The position numbers and the translations under genes were made by a program. From positions 1,674,001 to 1,738,000 of the forward strand of contig OY727096.1 of NCBI GenBank assembly GCA_963402885.1: a stretch of DNA of 64,000 nucleotides. The letters run 5' to 3'. Numbering within the stretch: position 1 is the first letter of the stretch; each line of letters opens with the position of its first letter. Source of the stretch: Antedon bifida. Taxonomy: Eukaryota; Echinodermata; Crinoidea; Comatulida; Antedonidae. Positions 46,966 to 60,800 of the stretch are shown one piece after another. The notes beneath the pieces are model-generated. The model was not told where the DNA came from. It saw only the letters and a list, made by a program, of their open reading frames with translations, and did no database searches.

Positions 46966-47588
46966 AATAGGGAAAAACGTGCCATTAATTTCAAGACGCG
47001 ACTTTGAAGAATAACGAGTGTGAATCAATAACTGGTGTGACGTCACTCTAGGTTCCCCGTCAAGCACCCCTTGTCATTGTATTGATCTTGTATAAACTCT
47101 TGACAATGTATTCGTATGTAAACAACGAAACTAGCAGGAATCCTTAGTGATCTTGAATGACTTTAATCACGCGAAATCAAATATAATAGTTTTATTTATT
47201 TTTATAAATAAGTTTTGGCGCCAAAAGGGGCGTGTGATGACCGTCTGGTAAGTGTTGAAAACAATCTCAAGGTTAAGATAGATGGAAATTGACACATAAT
47301 AGCAAGTAAAAAACAGCTAAATTAAAGTTTCGTTTTAACTTTACGGAGCAAGTGATTCTTATTTAAGTGATGTTACGGTTAATTAACCCGATTCGATCAG
47401 GACGCCCACATTGCGCACGTACACACTGTGGTCCAAATCATGCGATAACATTGTCACAGGAAGCTGTTCAAGATTGTGTTTAAACATAAATAACGAAAAT
47501 GTATGCAAATAAAGTATGTATGAAAATACATTCATCTCTCTACATTCAAGAAGCGTTTTGTGCAGCGTATTTGCTTATATGCGCTTTA

Positions 47589-47768
47589 TAAAGCTTGGTT
47601 CCCACTAGCGATGCAACGTAACGCAATCTACGCAACATTAGCAAATGCCCTTCTAATAATTGTGTTTTCCCCCGCCTGCGTGAAGTCAAACCTGCGATGT
47701 TTGCAGCACTGTTGCGTCGTCGGTTCCCACAATACAACACGTTGCGTTCCAGAGTGGGAACCACGCTA
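47589..47768. mobile_element. Inverted-repeat element, GCTTGGTTCCCA family
   Basis: Ends AAGCTTGGTTCCCACTAGCG and AGAGTGGGAACCACGCT. The interior differs from other copies. Confidence 0.82.
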
Positions 47769-48986
47769 TTATTATTATAATTCCTCTGTATTCTTCTTGC
47801 ACCACCCGTAGGGCATACGAAATTTAAGTTCAAGTTAACTGCTTCGTTGCTTCTAAATGCAAAATGAAGTTCAGCATGGAAAAAATAAATGGAGATGACA
47901 CATAAGTTAACCTGATGATAATACAATAATTATTTATCATAATTGATATTTTGTTATTCAATTGGCCACGCGGTGAGCGTGAAAGTCGATCAAATTGTCC
48001 TTTTCGGTGTTCCATATGACTTCCCCTCACAGTATCGTGTTGTTTCCCCGAATTACCTGTTTGCTTGTCAACAACTGTTTGTTTTTCATTGATATATACC
48101 TAATTATTATATATTTAGGAACGTAAGGGCAATCACATCATGCGAATTAAATTTAGCCCTATTCGAAAAAAACATGCGACCTGATGACGCGCTAATTCTT
48201 AATGAGAAATGGTACTATCGTTTACATTTGAGTATCTGGAAACATCATGGTATATCTAGGTGACACGATGGAAGGGACTTTTCCCCACCCCAGAACCTCA
48301 CTTTCTGTGCACCTGGGAAAGATCATACCTGGGAATATCATCAGCCGAATCGTAACAAATTGTGCAACAAAATCGATTTAACGAAAAACAAATTATTCAC
48401 AACGTATACAAACATCATATGCTACACGTTTGTCCGACAAGGCATGGATTATAACACGAGAGAAAACAAAATCAATTTATGGACGATAATCAACGTATAC
48501 TGTTGTACTGTAGGCATTTTGTTTTTGTAGCTTTAAGAGCCGTAATTTTGTACATTGTCAATAGACTTTCTATTGACTAGGTTTTACCAAAATAACAAAA
48601 TGTTTTAAACAAACACATGATACAGACTGGCCTACACTAATATTATATTAATCATAATAATTATAATTCCTAAAAGTTAGAAGAACGTATTCAAGCACTA
48701 TTTAGGTCTAAATGTTCATTTTCCTGTCAAATCATCATTGCAATTACAGACGATTAATAATTTCCTCCATCAATCTATCGAGGAATGAACCGGACGATTA
48801 TAAATAATGTAGGTTAAGATAAGTAGTCCTAGGCCTATACTCGACGACTGACTCAGAGTGTGAAGAGGGAAAAGTGAGTATGCGATGAGAAGGGGGAAAG
48901 AAGAGGGGATGTGGTGCACCACAACCATTACTAATAAAAGAACATTAATGTTAGTAATAGGTTGAAGATGTTATAGAAGATGTGCC

Positions 48987-49256
48987 TTAAGCTCTGTCTA
49001 CACTATCAAACTAGTTTGACCAAAAAAGTATGATATGCCTAACTATGGTAGTGACATGCCCAAATACGGTAGTGATAATAATAATAATAATAATAAATAA
49101 CATTTATAAAGCGCAAGAGACAAAGGTTTCAAAGCGCTGTGATAGTGATGACATAATCATGTCCATATATGGGCACATCACATTTTTTTTGTCACATACA
49201 GTTTGATAGTGTAGACCATGGAGGTATAAATGCCTCCTTATGTGTAGACAGAGCTT
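48987..49256 (-). mobile_element. M1 MITE copy carrying an insertion
   Basis: The core is split by about 75 bp that starts with an (ATA)n run (49075-49096) and includes CATTTATAAAGCGCAAGAGA. The right terminus is also duplicated around GTAGACCATGGAGG. Confidence 0.82.
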
Positions 49257-49689
49257 TTTAAAAACTAGCATATAGGCCTATGTATTACGCTTTGAATAAT
49301 CAGAGATATTACAGTACTATCATCTATGGTATAATTTAGAAAACAATTATCATTCTGTGTGTTTGTCAAATGATTTTTCTTAAAGTCGTAACCTTACTTA
49401 TAAAGTAATTAACCTTAATTAATTTCTACTCCATTTATAGGTACACTGGATTTGGCATGCAGTTCACAGTGACCATACCATCAGAGTATTAAGTATTCCC
49501 CATGTAATGGTAATATACCAAGTCCTGTCAAGGAATTTCAAACACTCCGGATTAATTATGATATGCAAAATGATAATGATCATATCGGAATTCGGACAAG
49601 AATCCGATAATTACAACGAGATCGCACTCGAGATTACAACGATGTTAATTGGTTGAATCCGTGGTAATTGGTGTCGATTTTAAAATTAA

Positions 49690-49788
49690 GTTTTGTCGTC
49701 GCCTGTGACTGGTCCAACTCGCTTGCGTTGCGTCTACGTCACTGAGTTGCGTCAACGTCATTGCGGCACTAGTGGGAACCAACGTTTA
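49690..49788. mobile_element. Half copy, GCTTGGTTCCCA family
   Basis: Only the arm with TTGCGTTGCGTCTACGTCA and the end CACTAGTGGGAACCAACG. Confidence 0.75.
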
Positions 49789-50216
49789 AAGATATTCTGT
49801 ATCTTTAATTTATTTTGTATGGAAAGCACTGATTCTAATTAGTCATCTATTCAGGATTCTAAGAAGTAAGTATTCTTCATAAACAATGACAGATTAATCA
49901 CGTGACGTGATGAACAGATTATTATTAATCACGTATGATTATTATTAATTACTTATGATTTTTGGAACCAAGTATATTAGTAACGCACTTTACGGATAAT
50001 AGATGCAGGACGGAACGAAATACATTAATAGAATTCCAAGAAACGAAATGTCACAAATGTATCTATTACTTATCATGTTTGATTAATGTTCGTGATTTGA
50101 CGAACACCAGTCTCAAATTTATTCATTGGTTGACATGAAGCAACAGAACACCAGCCACGTGACTAGTAGTAGACTATACTTCAAGTGTCATGAACAAGTC
50201 ATGTTCTACTACTGAC

Positions 50217-50308
50217 CAGGCGGATCCAATGGGGACTCATCCGGTCCATACATTTTTTTTCAAACCACGCCTCACCCATGATTTAAAAAATCCTGGATTC
50301 GCCACTGG
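50217..50308. mobile_element. 92-bp element with GGCGGATCCA-type inverted ends
   Basis: Left CCAGGCGGATCCAATGG; right TCCTGGATTCGCCACTGG. Related single ends occur at 61929 (CAGGGGCGGATCCAAGG) and 52318 (CAGGGGCAGATCCAC). The ends recall DNA transposon termini, but I cannot name the superfamily. Confidence 0.6.
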
Positions 50309-51067
50309 TTAATTATAATCATTATATTATAAGGGAATGCAGTTATCGTATGTATTATCGGTATAAATTAATTTAATTGTTTCCTTGCAAGGTTCAACTA
50401 TGTTTTTGATCAGATCCTGGTCATTCTTGATCCATGGCTTATGAAGTTTATGCTTTTATTTTATCCATGATTTTAACGGCTATTGTTTTTTAGCCTTAGC
50501 TTAATGCATCCTTTAACATTGCAGTGAAGTACTATCTTATTTGATCCTATTATAGAATAGGCAATTCAGTTAAACTTAGCCTCCAAAATGACTATAGTCG
50601 ATGGATAAACCTCCAACTAATGACCCGATTTGGACCACTTTAGTCATTGGTGGTATTTTACTTGTAGGCCTAACACATCGGCAAATAACTCGTGACACAC
50701 ATTTTTGAACCCGAGAATGAAACGATAAGTTAAACGGCAGGATGGAGTTTAGACGTAAAAAGGAAGAAGAACGTGGCTGTGTTTCCAGGTGACACAGGGC
50801 GCGTGGTTCCTAGGGACCAACTTCTAATCAAAAGGGTGAATAGACATTTCAATATTAGGTCATTATTTAATCGTGTAGACTAAAAAAACGACAGAAAATG
50901 ATAAACCATACAAAGTCTAAATTAAGAAATGTGATATTATGTATGCTTTTGTAGCGTACACTACAGGTAAAGAAATATGCTAGTCAGCAATTTTTTAAGA
51001 CGGCGAATTAAGATGAAATCGTGCAGGCCAATGGAAAGCATACTACAGGTCAGGTTATAAATATGCT

Positions 51068-51215
51068 TTTAAGCTCTGTCTACACTATCAAACTAGTTTG
51101 ACAAAAAAAGTGTGATGTGCACAAATGTGGTAGTGATATGACATCATCATGTCCATATATGGGCACATCACGTTTTTGTTGTCACATAAAGTTTGATAGT
51201 GTAGACAGAGCTTTA
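51068..51215 (-). mobile_element. M1 MITE copy downstream of SDHA
   Basis: Full-length with nearly perfect termini; a good reference copy for the family. Confidence 0.88.
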
Positions 51216-51831
51216 GTAATATTGATTGAGGAAGGAAGAAATAAGAATATTTCACGTCTTAATGTATTCATAAAGTAATTTTTTATACTGTACATTTCAA
51301 ACCAACACAGCGACTAAAAACAGATATTTCCCCCTATGATACTCATATTATGTAAGTAAATAATTATTATATTTTGTGAAATTTACTATTCCGTTTTAAC
51401 ATTAGTTAATTTATGAGCAAAATATTCAATCAAACATTATTGTTGTATTGAAACTTAATAAACACAAAATAAATCAATTTTTTACCTGATGATTGGTCAA
51501 ATCACAACAAACTATCCGCCCCCACCCCCCGCAACTCTGGCCCCCACCCACCCACACGCAAATAAGAAGGAAACAATAAATTGGTTGCCATAACATATAC
51601 CAACCTTTTGTTTTCATGTGCCATGACTAAACAGCTGTTGAGTCAAAAGGTCATTCTACACACACCTAGAAACATATGAGCATATGCAGAATGAATTTTA
51701 GACTCAATAGCTGCATAGTCTAGTGGCATGCCATGAAAGCTAAAAGGTCATTAATAACTGACACTGCCATATCATAGGGAGTACATGTTTGTGATGTTCA
51801 TCTGCTGCGATTACTGTAGTACGATCTGCGA

Positions 51832-54800
51832 TTAGTACGATCTAACTGCTGGTGGAACCGTTGCGCAATCTTCTTGATCTAACGTTTCATCAATTACTGG
51901 CCTATAATCTAATTTAACCTGAAAAGAAAACAATGATAAACACATCACAATGATAAACACATCACAATGAACATATCGCAATGAACATATCGCAATGAAC
52001 ATATCGCAATGAACATATCACAATGAACATATCGCAATGAACATATCGCAATGAACATATTGCAATGAACATATCACAATGAACATATCACAATGAAAAT
52101 ACAGTATTAAAATGAACATATTACAATGAACATATCACAATGAACATATCACAATGAAAATACAGTATTAAAATGAACATATTACAATGAACATATTACA
52201 ATGAAATACACTAGGCTTTTATAAAGAGCACTTTTATTACCAGTTTTTGTTATTTATAAAGATAGACCTTTATACATATACAATTAACCACAAGACATGC
52301 AGTCCAGCTGTATATTCACAGGGGCAGATCCACACAGTTCATGTCACTTAAGTTGAAAAAAACAAGTGGAGGAGATAGAAGGGGTTTTGGGAAGGGGATA
52401 CACCCCTGGTTCACCACAGAATACAGACACTGTCTAAATATGTGTTGTTGTGTACTTACTTTTCCCGATTCTTTATTCATATATGCTAATGTGTGTTTTC
52501 GCCAATGTTCCTCATACGATCTTCTTTGTTGACCTTCTAATGGTTTGGAATAATCATACTCATCAATGCGATCCTGAGAAAAAACAGAATTCCAACAATG
52601 CTCAGACATATGTAAATTACATTATACTTAATCTTGATAATAGATAGAATGTTAATAGATCTTACAGGAAAGTCCTCTCGTGCATGAGCGCCACGACTCT
52701 CCTCTCGGTTCTCAGCAGAATGCATGGTTTGAGCAGAATTTAAAAGCAGATTTTGTAGCTCTAGCGCTTCAACTAGATCTGTGTTCCACACAATGCCTCG
52801 GTCGTACAACTGAAAAACAACATATGTAATACACATTAGTTACATTATATGCAAGCAACCAGGATTGCTTGGTACAGAATAGTTCACTTTAAGTGACAAA
52901 AAAAATGTGATGTGCCCATACATGATGTTGTCATATCATATTTGGGCATATCACTACCATATTTGGGCACATCACACTTTTTTGTCAAACTAGTTTGATA
53001 GTGTAGACAGAGCGTTACGTTTTCGATTCAATATACAGAATACAGAATGCGTTCTATTCTTAAACACTACACACATTTTTTATTATGGACCGTCTGGAAT
53101 AAGTTTTAACATAGCTTAATGCAGATAAACAAATACGAAAAGTATTGTAAAAATAATAAATTAAAAAACTGCAATAAAATGGGACAGATTTTATCTAAGG
53201 TATAAAAAAGACTGATTTACCTTGACGTCGTTTAATTGTTGGTAAACATCATCAATTTTCTTGACGCCCTCTTTTAGGATTTCTCCAGTGCGGAACACTG
53301 CAGCATTATTTTGCATTACCTGGTTCAAAAGAAATTGAAATGTAATGATTTGTTCAACATCTTAATAGACACTTTAATAAGCTTTATCGCAAATAGCGTG
53401 AGCGATGCATTATGGGAAGGAATGGGGAGTAATAGTGCCACCACCATTTAAAGTTTTTATTATTATAAGGTTGCTCACCCACTGCATGTTGGCGCGTACT
53501 TCTGCTACTGGTAGCTTGCCATCTGCATATCGTAGCTTATCAAGATTTGCTACAGATTCTTCACCAGAATTCTAAAAATAAAATAACTTATAATTTATTT
53601 TTTCAGTCAAATACAACAATGCATAAATATGCACCCGATTCCCAGTGCTGAATCTCCACATACTATCTATTTCCGAAGTATCGTAGGATTATTTGGTAAT
53701 ACAGCATCTCATTTACATCACATGTGGTTCCTGTATCATGTACGGTTATAGGTTACTACTAGATACATGTGAAACACATGTGATGTTGTATTTACCAAAT
53801 ATTCCTATGATGCTTCGGAAATAGATAGAGTGCCGAGAATCAGCTGAAATATGTGTAGTGCGATTTATTAACAGGGTTTTGTTCATATGTTGATAGTTCA
53901 TTTGAAAATTAAAGTAGCGTTTAAATACCGCTTTAATATCTGGAATACTCTCTCCAGGTTTGTGGTTTTCAGCGATGGTCAAGGCACAGGCTCTGCCAAA
54001 GACAACTAGATCCAGAAGTGAATTGGCTCCGAGACGGTTGGCGCCGTGAACGGATGCACACGCTGACTCTCCACACGAATACAACCCTGGCACAACTTTA
54101 TCTTCTCCATTCTCATAGTAAATAACCTATCAAATAAAACAGAAGATACAGTCAGAAAACTTAAATATGATTTTTTTTGGAAGAAATCAGTCAAGCTCTG
54201 TCTACACTATTAAACTAGTTTGACAAAACTAGTACCCAAATATAGTAGTGATGACACATAAAGTTTGATAGTGTACAGAAGGCTTAAAGGTTTGTCTAAA
54301 TTATCAAACTAGTTTGACAAAAAAGATATATGCCCAAATATGGCACTGGCAGTAATATGACATCATCATGTCCATATATAGGCACATCACCTTTGTTTGT
54401 CACATAAAGTTTGATTGTGTAGACGAGGCTTTAGGCATGTTTATAAAACCAATGAGTAGCTATCTCAGCTTAAACCACTAGTACATCCATTAAAACTAAT
54501 TCATCAAAAGTTAAATTAACACGAACCTCTCCTTTGCGGTTGGTAGGAATTCCACCCATGTTGTAGTGGACAGTAGGCAGCACAGGGATTGGTTCCTTTG
54601 TGACGTCTACACCAGCAAAGATCATAGCAGTCTCTGAGATGCCTGGTAGTCTAGTCTTAAGCTGCTCTGGTGACAGATGATACAGCTGTAGGTATACATG
54701 GTCCTTCTTTGGACCGACACCTCTATAAGAATATAATTTAGAGTAGTACAAAACATCTGACCAAAATAATTTACCATTGTAAAGCTCTGTCTACACTATC

Positions 54801-57800
54801 AAACTTTATGTGATAACAAAATGTGATGTGCCCATATATGGACATGATGATGTGATATCACTACCATCTTTGGGCATATCACTACCATATTTGGGCACAT
54901 CACACCTTTTTTGTCAAACTGTTTTAATAGTGTAGACAAAGCTTTATACAGTACAATATCTCATTTGAATATTGCATATTATAAATAGCCAATCATTGCA
55001 ACTTAGCCACATTGCTTGCATAATACTAATTTGTGCTTTTTCCAAACAGGTTAAAATTTCAAAATTAAAAGTACAGTATATTAAACTTGTGTCTTACCGG
55101 CCTTCCCTAATTTCAATTGTCATTGACCTCGAGACTACGTCCCTTGAAGCTAAATCCTTCGCAGTCGGGGCGTAGCGCTCCATAAACCGCTCACCTTCGC
55201 TATTAATCAATATACCGCCCTCACCTCGACAACCCTCAGTTATCAAGCAACCAGCTCCATATATACCTTTCAAAACAAAGTGACAATTGACACTTATCTA
55301 AATATCGAATGGAAGTACGCAGATGGTAAATAGCTCCCTCTATATAATGTAAACTCACTACAGGTAATTGACACTTATCTAAATATCAAATGATTAGAAT
55401 GGAAGTACACAGAGGGCAAATAGCTCCCTCTATATCTTCTAAACTCACTACAGGTAATTAGATAAATTTTTATGAAAAGAATGTATTTTTATGGGCAAGA
55501 AAATGAATATCTAATTATATTTCAAAAGAGTACAAGTTGAGTTGAACATTGTTCTTCTAATAATTGTCCTTGAGTATTATTAACAAGAACAAGAATAAGT
55601 GTGTATAATGATGAATGCTTCAGGCTATCTAATACAATAACTTGGTATTATCAATTGAACACATATTGTCTGTTTTTGTTGCTAATAAGCTTCATAACAT
55701 GCATCCTCACACCATTCATTATAATTAACATTGTGAAGGCTGCATTCACACACGCCATTCACTAACATTACATTAAAGCTCTGTCTGCACTATCAAATGT
55801 TATGTGTAGTGTAGACAGAGCTTAAGACATTTTGATGCACACATTTTGTCCCATTGTGATGCATTCACACTGGATTCAAACCATAGACAGCATTGTATCT
55901 AGAGTTCTTTTCACACTTATGATTTAGATTTTATATCAATCTCATTTTAAAGATATATTGTCACCCTAAAAATATAGTTTTTTTGAATTTTTTTTTTTAA
56001 TATGCCATTTTAATGTCACATAATAATTATTCACTTTGACCACAAACTGGATCGAAAAAAAAAAATTACCTGAAAAAATGTAATTTGAAGCAAAAAATAC
56101 TTAAAAAATTGTCTGTCAGACAATGGTTTTTGGTTAAAATTTACCGTTTATTTTGCCTTTTTATAAGTGAAATAATAATTTTTTTTTCTACAGAAGTGAT
56201 TAACTTTATTAAAACTGCAAAATGGCCTATTCAAAGTCTGATTTTATTAATCTTTATTTTTCATGCTTTTGGAAGACAATATATCTTTAAGATTTGTAAT
56301 GTTGACATGTGATCATTGTAAACATTTTAATAATACCCTTACCTGTTGGATGAAACTGGACAAACTCCATGTCCTGGTTAGGCAGACCAGCTCGACTGAC
56401 CATTGCTGTACCATCCCCTGTGCATGTATGGGCCGAGGTACAGCTGAAATATGATCTACCGTATCCTCTAAAATAACAAATAAAAAATTAATATTATTAT
56501 TTATTCATTTAAAATAATAACTAATACCAAATACTTAATTATTCAAAAAAAACCATAAATCTCACCCTGTCGCGATAATTGTGCTCTTTGAGCGGAAACG
56601 ATGAATGGACCCGTCCTCCAAACACAGTGCAATCACCCCAACACATTCTCCTTTCTCAAAAAGAAGGTCCAAGGCGAAGTACTCTATAAAGTAATTGGTA
56701 TCGTATCTCAGCGACTGAAAACAAATTAAAATTCTCATTAATATCATTCTCATCATCGCATGGTAATTTTATCCCATTATTACAGAAGTAAAAATAAATA
56801 TACGGCAATCAAATTACAATTTAAAAAAAGAAAATTTCTCGTTATCATCTTCAAGAAAATTGTACCAACAGATACTAACTAGTATGTAATAACAGACAAA
56901 CAAAAATTATCAACTTGTTTTATTACTTTCTCTGAAAAAGATATCATTGAAAATGGGTTCAGTAGTAAATTTGTACGATTTAAATTCGTATCTGATTCGA
57001 ACTGGTGCAATGGATCAAGAAGCCATTTGTTTGCTGAAATCGTACATTTTTTTTCTTTTGACCAATCAACAGTGAGCATGAATGACCCTGCTTGACAACG
57101 GATAACCAATTCGTGCTCGATGTAAAAACGCGCTCAACGATCACGATATTTTCCTCAGGCGGCCGGACGCAATGTGAAAGCAGAGCACCACTAACTCTTC
57201 ATCCAATGAGATTACCTTAACTCACAACTTTATTCTTAAGCTCTGTCTACACTATCAAACTTTATGTGACATGATGATGTCATCACTACCATATTTGGGC
57301 ACATCACTATCATATTTAGGCACATCACACTTTTTTTGTCAAACTAGTTTGATAGTGTACACAGAGCATTATAGTAATACACATGATGATGTCATATCAC
57401 TACCATATTTGACCATATTACTACCATATTTAGATACATCATACTTCTTTTTTTTTGTCAAACTAGTTTGATAAGCAAGTACAAATGGTTTTTATTACCC
57501 TGTATTATTTATGACAAACTAGAAAATAGAATATTTAATAAGTTGTTTAATGTTCATATTATTCTAAGAACATCTCCTTTACAATTGATACTAATAAAGC
57601 AATACATCTAATTACTATTAATACTATACATTCATTATAGTCTTTGAGGTACCTCGCTATTGTTACCTTTTTAGTTACTATGACAACAAACATACAAAAC
57701 ACCTAAATAACAATACATGTCGTGTGTAACTTTAATTAGTTTACATAAGCTGTTGGAAGAAGAACTCTAATTATAATGATGCATAAAGTGTCAATTTTCT

Positions 57801-60800
57801 GTACATAATTACTGGCAGTTGTATACACAATTTCATACTCACCCTGTAGCTGTTTGTTTAGTAAGGTAAGTCATATTTATTTACTTATATATCAACATCT
57901 TAATCAAAAATTAGATAAACATATAATATGTAAATATAATTAAATTTTTCACTATTTATTTAATTTAAATAGTATATGTTTAATTATTAAGGATTTAATT
58001 GAAGAAATTAAACAAGAAGTTAAAGAAAAAATATTGTTTCTATAGATACAGTAACAACTATCATTAATCAAGGGGACATTTTCGTCACTGTGGATCCATA
58101 GCATCGCCATAAAAGGGGTGTCCCCTAAATAGGGTTTGGTCATAGTTTAAAAACATATATTAGCCGTTGTTCGTTTCACAGGAAAGAATTTAGTAGTGAT
58201 GTGCCCAAATATAGTAGTGATATACCTAAATATGGTAGTGATATGCTAGTCTGGGCTCCAGACGGAGTTTTGTAAAAATATAAATATTTTTGCACATATG
58301 GCGTTTCATATGTGTATTACTTGAGTTTGGATACTCCGTCTGGGGAAACACGCATAAGTCACGTGGTTTGACACCAAGAATTCTTGGTGCATAAATTATC
58401 CAGTTGACTAGTTTCAGCCGCATGCCATTGGCTACTCACTCGTACGTCGTTTTAATATTCATATTTCAGACTTTCAAAGACTCAACATCTAAGACGATGC
58501 GCATGCGCTACTGTATGTTACGTTAGACAATGTGTACTTGGTTGGGTACATTGATGAAAGTTTCTGAAGGCTAGAAATGATTTTATATGCCTAGTAGTCT
58601 GGTAAACATTTGATGAGATTTTTCCCAAGAACATGAAAACTCGTCTTGATATGATAGGCTAGCTTCTCCGCCAAATCAAACTTTGAATGGATCATTTATT
58701 ATGCGGAGAAAATTTGATTTAATTCCCACCCAGTCCAGACCCTGTCCTGTTCTGTGTGGTGGTGTAGCCCTGTTGTGTGCCGGTCGGTAGTGGTATGTAC
58801 CTTATTGGCGTTTTATTTGGCAGGTCACACGTACGAGTTGAGTAGCCCTACGAAGGAGGCCTAGGCCAGGACTAAACAATTAATAAACAAAACAACTTGG
58901 TAACACGATTTTATATTTCAACAGATGTTCAGTCTCGATCGTATATTCAGCACTGTACGTACGTACTCGATCTTTTTCATTTTGAAACAAAATGATCATT
59001 GGTTGATTCGAAATCCATATTTACATACCGCCCGCCCCATATAGCCAAATACGGTATGATAATCTACGTCATTCTTATCGGATGTTTGCGGTCTGCAAAT
59101 CGATTTCTATACGTGTTTCACAAGTCTGTATTTTCAGACAAAAATCGCGGTCGAAATAAAAACAAATAAATAAAAAAAAAAGACAATAAATACAGACTTG
59201 GGGCAAGTCTAGTGATATGCCTAAATATGGTAGTGATATGCCCAAATATGGTAGTGATATGACATCATCATGTTCATATATGGGCACATCACATTTTTTT
59301 GTCACATAATGTGTGTAGACAGAGCTTAACATACCTGACCATATAGTGTGTGTAGCAGTGAATGTCCCGTCCTGTCCGCAACACAACAACATCTGTGTGC
59401 CTGTCCACCTTTACCATAGTCATAGCTACCACCTCCAAATGCTCTTTGGTATATCAAACCTTCTTCAGTCCGGCTGAACGGCATCCCATAGTTTTCCAGC
59501 TGTTAAAAAATAGAGGTTGCTTTTCATTTTACCATCAAAGAGCAGGTTCATGCAGAGGTACAGTCATATATCATTATCACTTTAATTTAATTTTTAAAAT
59601 TTTAAATAACAGTCAGAGAATCCCAGAATATTTTCTTTTCTTTATTTAAAGTTTCAAAGGAAATAGTTATAACACACATTAAGCTTTTTCTACACTATCA
59701 AACTTATTGTGACAAAAAAATGTGATGTGCCTATGTATGGACATGATGATGTCATATCACCACCATATTTGGGCACATCACACTTTGTTGTCAAACTAGT
59801 TTAATAGTGTAGACAGGGCTTTAAAATATCACAATATTTGTACAGTACCTCAATAACAGCTTTTGGAGCTTCTTCTGTCATGTAATGTATAGCATCTTGA
59901 TCACCCAACCAATCAGAACCCTTCACGGTGTCATACCTAATAAACAACATACGCCATATAAATGATGATGTCATAGCACTACCATATTTGGGCATATCAC
60001 TACCATATTTGGGCATATCACTACCATATTTAGGCACATAACATCAAAATAGTTTGATAGTGTAGACAGAGCTTTAGAAAATACTATTAGTACTCAAATT
60101 TGAGATACTCTCTTATGTGTTTAAGCTCTGTCTACACTATCACACTTTATGTGACAAAAAATTTGATGTACCCATATATGGACATGATGATGTCATATTA
60201 CCATATTTGGGCGCATCACACTTTTTTTTGTCAAACTAGTTTGATAGTGTAGACAGAGCTTAAAAAAAGTTAGTTTAGTCAAAAACATGCAGTAAATTGT
60301 ACAACAAATGATGGTACTTTGATAAGAATATGAATTTTGAAGGCTGGTATTATTTATTGTTGAGAGGTTGACTAGTTTGAAAGCAATGGCATTTTCTGTT
60401 TTATCCAGGTAGGTATCCTAATCCATGTACTTGTTTTGTCTACTTACATATGCCACCTCCAGTCATCTGGTTCCATATTTCCTAAAGCGGCATTTATCCC
60501 ACCCTGGAATCAAAGGAACACATTCACTTCTTATTAATTTGAAAATTTGTTTTGATGTATTAATAAAGAATTGAATTACTCAATATTATCATATAGCTTA
60601 AAAGCTTGCATAGTGAAGTATCCATTAGGTGTTCCTACCTACTGTAGTATAAAATGAACTTTTTTCTTATGGTGTCATAATTGACTAACTTATATAACAA
60701 GCTTTGCTAGCATAAATGACAGTATTTTGTTATTATATAGAATATAAGCTTAGACACTTATCTAAATCAACCAATCTTTATTTCCACAAAAACAAACAAA

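Larger units (their letters stand above)
44334..51831. other. Gene-poor intergenic region between BAG3 and SDHA
   Basis: BAG3 3' UTR with AATAAA near 44468 and 44503, then minisatellites (44690-45090, 46000-46137, 46604-46965), GGTTCCCAC-type inverted repeats (47589, 49690), an M1 copy with an insertion (48987), a short TIR element (50217) and an M1 copy (51068). I saw no convincing exon. The frame at about 47550-47930 is made by a repeat. Confidence 0.6.

Noticed and set aside
47546-47926. 126-codon minus-strand frame
   Set aside because: It lies across a GCTTGGTTCCCA inverted-repeat element; no domain is seen.
51925-52206. Regular short repeats considered as a CRISPR array
   Set aside because: Units are contiguous 14-mers without spacers, inside an animal intron.
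52316-52609. 97-codon minus-strand frame as a separate gene
   Set aside because: It is SDHA exon 15 read through into the intron.
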